The notes under the pieces are model-generated. The model searched no databases. It was not told the DNA's origin and saw only the letters and a program-made list of their open reading frames with translations. From M55B167 sp964406095 (GTDB taxonomy: Bacteria > Verrucomicrobiota > Kiritimatiellia > RFP12 > UBA1067): a stretch of DNA of 64,000 nucleotides. Both the position numbers and the translations under genes were made by a program. The stretch is from contig CAYOQJ010000079.1 of the NCBI GenBank assembly GCA_964406095.1, positions 6,375 to 70,374 of the forward strand, given 5' to 3'. Every line of letters begins with the position of its first letter. Position 1 is the stretch's first letter. Below, piece by piece: positions 59,431 to 64,000 of the stretch.

Positions 59431-60372
59431 TCAGAACGTATTTTCAATTTTTCGCCTGAAAAAGGCGCACTCGCGGATACACCGCTCTTCGGCGATACGG
59501 ATTTTTTGATCCGTCGGCAGTCGGTGCTCTTCTTTGCTCAACAGATTCCACTCAAGATGCACCGTTGAAGGTACCTGAACCTGCAGTTCTTTCAGCAGGC
59601 TGAAATACTCTTTCCATGGCACAATTCCCCCTCCGGCTGGTTGGCGGCGCGGGATAGGCAAACCATTTTTTTCGTCACCGAAGTCAAAGTCTTTCAGGCA
59701 AATACTGCTGATCCACGGTGCAATCACTCTGGTTGCATTGCTCCAGGAACTGGGGCTTTCCGCGATCGCATGCCTGACATCGTACTGGCAACTGATCTCC
59801 CGAGGATCAATCTCCCGAACAACATTGAATAAATCCCAAACCACACTGCCGAAAAGAGTAGGGCTCCAAGCATAATGATTCTGATAGCTGCCAGTCAATT
59901 CGAGTTTGTTATTGATCTGCGCGAGTTTTTCAAAGCGGGCCCGGATGTCATCCAGAGAACGGGCTACACCTCTTTTAAAATCATACTTCTGGTACCCCAT
60001 ACGATACAGTTTCACTCCGTTGTCGGCGGCTGTCTCAAGAATTGTCCGGGCATACTCATCCTCCGCCGAGGTGATCGCAGTGACAATCATATCCACCTTC
60101 AAACCGCGTGACTGCGCAGCCCTGATAGCACGCGGTAGATCAGTGCGCACATTTTCCGGCAGAACATGACCTTTAGGACGTACAGTCAGATCAATTCCGT
60201 CCACGCCGATTGCGGCTGCACAATCAGCCAACTGTTCATAATTCATCCAATGCAGCGGCTTGGAAAAAAAATTCATCTGCATCTTTGTTTTGTCACCTTG
60301 CGCAAAAAGCGGATAAGCCAAGGTTCCGGCGGAGGCCAGTATCCCGGTTTTGAGTAAATCACGGCGTTTCAT
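59431..60372 (-). CDS. Tat-exported sugar isomerase/epimerase-like TIM-barrel protein
   Basis: A 313-residue protein of the xylose-isomerase-like (AP endonuclease family 2) TIM-barrel superfamily. ATG 60372 has AAAGGA upstream and begins a twin-arginine signal (KRRDLLKTGILASAGTLAYP). The barrel shows 'GVDGIDLTVRPKGHVLPENV', 'GLKVDMIVTAITSAEDEYAR', 'GSYQNHYAWSPTLFG', 'SCQYDVRHAIAE' and 'SSICLKDFDFGDEKNG', in which the usual metal-binding Glu/Asp/His positions can be followed. The enzyme is expected to act on a sugar in the periplasm. It precedes the interrupted enolase-superfamily gene by 56 nt; the pair may have formed one pathway of sugar or sugar-acid modification. Substrate unknown. Confidence 0.8.
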   Translation of the reverse strand: MKRRDLLKTGILASAGTLAYPLFAQGDKTKMQMNFFSKPLHWMNYEQLADCAAAIGVDGIDLTVRPKGHVLPENVRTDLPRAIRAAQSRGLKVDMIVTAITSAEDEYARTILETAADNGVKLYRMGYQKYDFKRGVARSLDDIRARFEKLAQINNKLELTGSYQNHYAWSPTLFGSVVWDLFNVVREIDPREISCQYDVRHAIAESPSSWSNATRVIAPWISSICLKDFDFGDEKNGLPIPRRQPAGGGIVPWKEYFSLLKELQVQVPSTVHLEWNLLSKEEHRLPTDQKIRIAEERCIRECAFFRRKIENTF

Positions 60373-60448
60373 ATTTTTCCTTTTCACTCCGTCGGCGCTG
60401 CCGTCCCAACGGTTGAATGTTTCAGGTGCCTCTCCGAAAAAACGCGCT

Positions 60449-61459
60449 TTACTTCCCGTCGCGCATTGTGTTGTTAATCCATAGTTGAATGGCATTATTC
60501 AATATGCGTTTTGCAGTGCCCAGCGGCTCCTTGATGGTGCATCCGGCCGCACGGGGATGTCCGCCGCCATCAAAACTGCTGATCAACTGTGTGGCATCCA
60601 GCGGATCACGCGCACGTATGCTGACACGTGTCTCGCTTTTGTCCTCACTTTCATAATAGAAAATCGCCACTTTGTTGCCGAGCAGCGAGCGCGGAATTTC
60701 AATAATGTCCTCAGCATCCGCCTTTGTGCCTCCCGTCTCATGAAAATCGCGGCTGGTCAGGGTTACCGATGCCACGATATTGTCCTCGGAGATCGTCAGT
60801 GAGCGAAAAGCGCGTTTTTTAAGCTCCATGTTGGTGCGTGAAAAGGAGCAGTAGATCTGATCGTTGATATAAGATGTTCTTACGCCGCGTTTGAGCAAAT
60901 CAGCAGCGCAACGCAGGGTCTTAGGCGATGTTGTTTCGTGGGCGAATCTCCCGGTGTCGGTTATCAGGGCCACCCAAAGAGCCTCTGCTACCACGTGATC
61001 AATCGTCCAGTGCGCCTTGCGCGCCATTTCCCAGAGCATCTCAGCGGTTGATGAGGCAGTGTTGTCAACTCTGTTGTAAGAACCAAAACGCGTGTTTGTC
61101 TGATGATGATCGATGTTTATAACAGTTTTTTTAAGAATGATGTTGTGTAGCTCTTCGGGAACACGATCCACTGACCCGCAGTCTACAGTCACAACTGTAT
61201 CATAACGTTTGCGGATAGCGGTTTTTAGTGGCATCAGATTCTTCACCCCAGTCAGAAACTGTGGGCCACCCAAACCTTTCTTGCCACAGGCTGCCACAGC
61301 CTTGACACCACTGCTGTTCAGCATGCGCGCTAGAGCGATCATGCAGCCGAGCGAATCGCCGTCAGGGCGCACATGACCGGTGACGAGCACACTTTTCGAG
61401 CACTGCAACAGCGTGATTATTTCATTGAAAGAGGCGTTTTTTTTCTTTTTGGCAGCCAT
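60449..61459 (-). CDS. nrnA: DHH/DHHA1 phosphoesterase, NrnA-type
   Basis: A 336-residue bifunctional oligoribonuclease/pAp phosphatase-like enzyme that degrades short RNA and pAp. The DHH domain shows 'VTGHVRPDGDSLGCMIALARML', 'TVDCGSVDRVPEE', and 'VINIDHHQTNTRFG'; 'ALITDTGRFAHETTSP' is the next block. DHHA1 has 'SSFDGGGHPRAAGCTIKEP'. All metal and substrate motifs are present. GAGAGGAA precedes ATG 61459, which follows the proA stop by 17 nt, so it is probably the last gene of a proB-proA-nrnA operon. Confidence 0.92.
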   Translation of the reverse strand: MAAKKKKNASFNEIITLLQCSKSVLVTGHVRPDGDSLGCMIALARMLNSSGVKAVAACGKKGLGGPQFLTGVKNLMPLKTAIRKRYDTVVTVDCGSVDRVPEELHNIILKKTVINIDHHQTNTRFGSYNRVDNTASSTAEMLWEMARKAHWTIDHVVAEALWVALITDTGRFAHETTSPKTLRCAADLLKRGVRTSYINDQIYCSFSRTNMELKKRAFRSLTISEDNIVASVTLTSRDFHETGGTKADAEDIIEIPRSLLGNKVAIFYYESEDKSETRVSIRARDPLDATQLISSFDGGGHPRAAGCTIKEPLGTAKRILNNAIQLWINNTMRDGK

Positions 61460-61476
61460 AACGGAACTATTCCTCT

Positions 61477-62733
61477 CTAGCGTATCTGACCGGTGCCGGT
61501 GATAACATATTTATAAGTTGTCAGTTCTTCGAGACCCATCGGGCCGCGGGCATGAAGCTTGTCGGTGCTAATGCCCATCTCGGCTCCCATGCCGAACATG
61601 GCGCCATCCGTGAAACGTGTTGATGCGTTAACATATACCGACGCTGAGTCAACTTCCTTTAAGAATTTGTTGGCACTGCGTTTGTCATCTGTCGCAATTG
61701 CGTCGGAGTGGTGCGAACCGTAGGTGTTGATATGCTCAATGGCACCTTGTAATCCGCTTACCACACGCACCGCCAGGGTAAGATTCAAATACTCCTCGCT
61801 CCAGTCCGCCTCGGTCGCGGGTTGACAACCATCGATGACAGCGCAGGTTTTTTCACACCCGCGCAGCTGCACACAACGTTGTTCAGCCATTCGTTTCAGA
61901 AGCGGCAGAAAATCAGCGGCGATATCGCTGTGTACCAGCAGATTTTCAATGGCGTTGCAGACTCCCGGACGCTGGCATTTGGCGTTCTCCGTAATGGCAA
62001 GTGCCTGCTGAAGATCGGCACTGCGATCGATGTAGAGATTGCAGACACCCTTGTAGTGTTTGAGCACCGGTACCGTGGCACTGCTTACCACCGCTTTAAT
62101 CAGCGACTCCCCGCCACGCGGGATTATAACATCTATGCGGTCGTCCATCCGGGCTAGAATACGTACGGCATCACGATCGATTGTATCGACCAGCTGAATT
62201 GCTTCGGCTGGCATGCCAGCCTTGGCGCCGCCGATTTGCAACGCTTTTGCAATAGCACTGTTGGAATGCAGAGCTTCCTTGCCGCCACGCAGAATTACGG
62301 CGTTGGATGTTTTGAAACAGAGTACTGCGGCATCCGCCGTGACATTCGGACGCGACTCGAATACGATACATACCACACCCAGTGGAACACGCCGTTTTTC
62401 AATGATCAATCCGTTGGGGCGGGTGCGCTTCCAGATGCGTTTGCCGACTGGATCTGAGAGTGCCGCAACATCACGGACACCCTCAACCATCGCATCCAGC
62501 CTTGCGTCGGTCAGAGTCAAACGATCGATCATCGCTTCGGATAGACCATTTGCAACAGCAGCCTGCAGATCAAGTTTGTTGGCGGACTGGATGATGTCGC
62601 GGCGTACATCAAGTTCCCCGGCCATTGCCATAAGAATGTGGTTTTTCTTTTTTGTCGAGAATCCGATCAGTTGACGAGATGCTTTTAAAGCCTTGTCACC
62701 CAGTTGGCGCATCTGTTTTTCAAGTTCTGTCAT
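61477..62733 (-). CDS. proA: Gamma-glutamyl phosphate reductase
   Basis: Second enzyme of proline synthesis; reduces gamma-glutamyl phosphate to glutamate semialdehyde with NADPH. 418 residues. Typical segments: 'RRVPLGVVCIVFESRPNVTADAAVLCFKTSNAVILRGGKEA', 'DVIIPRGGESLIKAV', 'KCQRPGVCNAIENLLVH' with the catalytic cysteine, 'YGSHHSDAIATDD', and 'FTDGAMFGMGAEMGISTDKLHARGPMGLEELTTYKY'. Its ATG overlaps the proB TAA by 1 nt (TAATG), so translation is coupled. Confidence 0.97.
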   Translation of the reverse strand: MTELEKQMRQLGDKALKASRQLIGFSTKKKNHILMAMAGELDVRRDIIQSANKLDLQAAVANGLSEAMIDRLTLTDARLDAMVEGVRDVAALSDPVGKRIWKRTRPNGLIIEKRRVPLGVVCIVFESRPNVTADAAVLCFKTSNAVILRGGKEALHSNSAIAKALQIGGAKAGMPAEAIQLVDTIDRDAVRILARMDDRIDVIIPRGGESLIKAVVSSATVPVLKHYKGVCNLYIDRSADLQQALAITENAKCQRPGVCNAIENLLVHSDIAADFLPLLKRMAEQRCVQLRGCEKTCAVIDGCQPATEADWSEEYLNLTLAVRVVSGLQGAIEHINTYGSHHSDAIATDDKRSANKFLKEVDSASVYVNASTRFTDGAMFGMGAEMGISTDKLHARGPMGLEELTTYKYVITGTGQIR

Positions 62734-63557
62734 TATTTTTTCTCTCCGTTCGATTCAGGATCAACCAACAGTGTGCCGATATCTTTGCCGGTGACAATGT
62801 CCAGCAGAATACGCTCGGTGCGTCCGTTTGCAATTACCACCGCGCATCCGCTTTTTAAAGCCCGACGGGCGGCATCGAGTTTGGACTGCATTCCACCTTT
62901 GGATAAACCGGTGTCACCCAGATTCGGATCAATGAACTTGTAAGCCGCTTCCACCCTGTCTATAAAGGGCACACGAGTTCCGGCGCCGTCCAGAACTCCG
63001 TCTACTGTCGAAACTACTATCAATAGGTCGGCATTCACCAGATTGACAACCCGGGAAGCCAGATAGTCGTTGTCGCCCAGCGACATCCCCGCCTGAAGTT
63101 CTTCATCCGTGACAACATCGTTTTCATTGATTATCGGAACAACACGATTTTCAATCATGTTCCGCATCGTGCGTTTGGCACTGGCAAAGCGCTTCTTGTG
63201 GTGAAAGTCAGTATGAGTCAGCAACACCTGTCCGATCTTGATTTGATGCGGCTTGAAAAAATGGTCGTAAAGTGCCATCAGCTGAGCCTGTCCCACAGCA
63301 GCACACATCTGCAGATCGGGAACATGCACAGGACGCATTTTCATGCCCAACGCCTCCATGCCAGCACCGACCGCTCCGGATGAGACCATCAGCATGTCAT
63401 GCCCCATGGCATGCAGTGTGGCGACCTGATCCGAGAGCCTTTTAAGCTGATTAAGATCGGGTTCACCGGTTGCCAGTGTGATGACCCGCGTGCCAATTTT
63501 AACAACAATCTTCTGCTTGTTTTTGAGTGTTCCGCGATATCGTTCTGCAAGGTTCAT
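62733..63557 (-). CDS. proB: Glutamate 5-kinase without PUA domain
   Basis: First enzyme of proline synthesis; phosphorylates glutamate. ATG 63557 follows GAGGAAAG. 274 residues make up the amino-acid-kinase domain only: 'KIVVKIGTRVITL', 'MLMVSSGAVGAGMEALGM', 'VVPIINENDVVTDEELQ', 'DNDYLASRVVNLVNADLLIVVSTVDGVLD' and 'DTGLSKGGMQSKLDAARRALKSG'. The C-terminal PUA domain of E. coli ProB (about 100 residues) is absent, as in many other bacteria. The frame extends upstream to 63638 without need. Confidence 0.95.
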   Translation of the reverse strand: MNLAERYRGTLKNKQKIVVKIGTRVITLATGEPDLNQLKRLSDQVATLHAMGHDMLMVSSGAVGAGMEALGMKMRPVHVPDLQMCAAVGQAQLMALYDHFFKPHQIKIGQVLLTHTDFHHKKRFASAKRTMRNMIENRVVPIINENDVVTDEELQAGMSLGDNDYLASRVVNLVNADLLIVVSTVDGVLDGAGTRVPFIDRVEAAYKFIDPNLGDTGLSKGGMQSKLDAARRALKSGCAVVIANGRTERILLDIVTGKDIGTLLVDPESNGEKK

Positions 63558-63726
63558 AAATTCTTTCCTCGAAAATACCCTTGAATAATAGCTTAATTCA
63601 CACGTTACCGCAAGCAAGGTGGTGCATGATCCTGGCAACTGCCGTTTTTAGGATCAGCGGTTTGTCAAACGGGAAAGACACTCGATATATAGGACGGTGG
63701 TTTTTGGTGGGCATTGATTTTGTCTG

Positions 63727-63755
63727 TTGACATTCCGTGCGGTATTTAATAAATT
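63727..63755 (+). promoter_or_regulatory. Promoter of the tRNA-Val gene
   Basis: TTGACA (63727-63732), 17-nt spacer, TAAATT (63750-63755); the tRNA starts 19 nt later. Confidence 0.65.
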
Positions 63756-63773
63756 ACCGACACCTTGAAACAA

Positions 63774-63850
63774 GGGGGATTAGCTCAGTTGGTTAGAGCA
63801 CTTGCTTGACATGCAAGGGGTCGATGGTTCGAGTCCATTATCTCCCACCA
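63774..63850 (+). tRNA. tRNA-Val (anticodon GAC)
   Basis: Complete cloverleaf. Acceptor GGGGGAT pairs with ATCTCCC (one G-U), D-arm TAGCTCAGTTGGTTAGAGCA, anticodon arm with the 7-nt loop TTGACAT flanked by CTTGC/GCAAG, T-arm with GGTTCGAGTCC, discriminator A, and an encoded CCA end (63848-63850). Confidence 0.96.
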
Positions 63851-63875
63851 TAATTTGCCCTGTTTTTGTTGGAAG

Positions 63876-63898
63876 AACCCAATAAAATCAGGGTTTTT
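63876..63898 (+). terminator. Weak terminator after tRNA-Val
   Basis: AACCC-10 nt-GGGTT followed by TTT. The stem is short, so this is tentative. Confidence 0.4.
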
Positions 63899-64000
63899 AA
63901 GCCTAGAAAAATCAATTAAACCACGAAAATCACGAAAGGCACGAATTTAAGTGTCTTATATATAACCACGTATGAGAAAAAGATGAAAAAACCATATTCA

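Overview
The window looks like chromosomal DNA of an anaerobic, Gram-negative member of the PVC superphylum, most likely Kiritimatiellota or Lentisphaerota. The lineage is inferred from gene content, not from a marker phylogeny. The supporting genes are a Na+-NQR operon, rubrerythrin and ferredoxin, the PVC-typical LL-diaminopimelate aminotransferase, a dcw cluster with fused MurC-MurB, a sulfatase, several Tat-exported Gfo/Idh/MocA-type proteins, and a secreted beta-helix/LamG repertoire.

Layout. 0-10.5 kb: a flavinylated, iron-sulfur membrane protein cut by the window edge, a truncated URO-D-family gene, a beta-helix/CBM protein, a sugar MFS transporter and a four-LamG surface protein. 10.5-20.6 kb: a sialidase-like remnant, an AraC regulator, a HEAT-like protein, two Tat-dependent Gfo/Idh/MocA proteins, a seven-haem cytochrome with a membrane tail, ApbE and a discoidin-like secreted protein. 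20.6-23.5 kb: L-rhamnose catabolism (class II aldolase, RhaA). 23.5-32.4 kb, mostly minus strand: Lgt, sulfatase, AI-2E-type permease, DEDDh exonuclease, family 5 solute-binding protein, DapL and an LpxL-like acyltransferase. 32.5-40.2 kb: SppA, then MurC-MurB, Ddl, FtsQ, FtsA and a divergent FtsZ. 40-47.9 kb: U32 protein, CbiX, a broken nrfH, ribosomal protein S1, TyrS and a multi-FeS protein. 48-54.2 kb: nqrABCDEF plus a 51-residue Cys-rich membrane protein that I propose is an NqrM-like maturation factor. 54-63.9 kb: PolB-like exonuclease, phosphoesterase, ferredoxin, rubrerythrin, a nonsense-interrupted enolase-superfamily gene, a TIM-barrel isomerase-like gene, NrnA, ProA, ProB and tRNA-Val(GAC).

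One theme is covalent flavinylation and respiration. ApbE could flavinylate NqrC, NqrB and the first gene of the window; the first and NqrC carry an SGAT attachment motif, while NqrB carries SRAT. A second theme is gene decay: URO-D, sialidase, nrfH and the enolase-family gene are each broken in a different way. The nrfH lesion is a 65-bp insertion bounded by 32-bp direct repeats, and the enolase-family gene has an in-frame TAG.

The best candidates for new biology are: the divergent FtsZ, which keeps the FtsA-binding tail but has Lys in place of the T7-loop catalytic Asp; the NqrM-like small protein; and an extended promoter motif shared by the nqr operon and a distant Gfo/Idh/MocA gene. I saw no CRISPR array, rRNA, integrase or complete insertion sequence.
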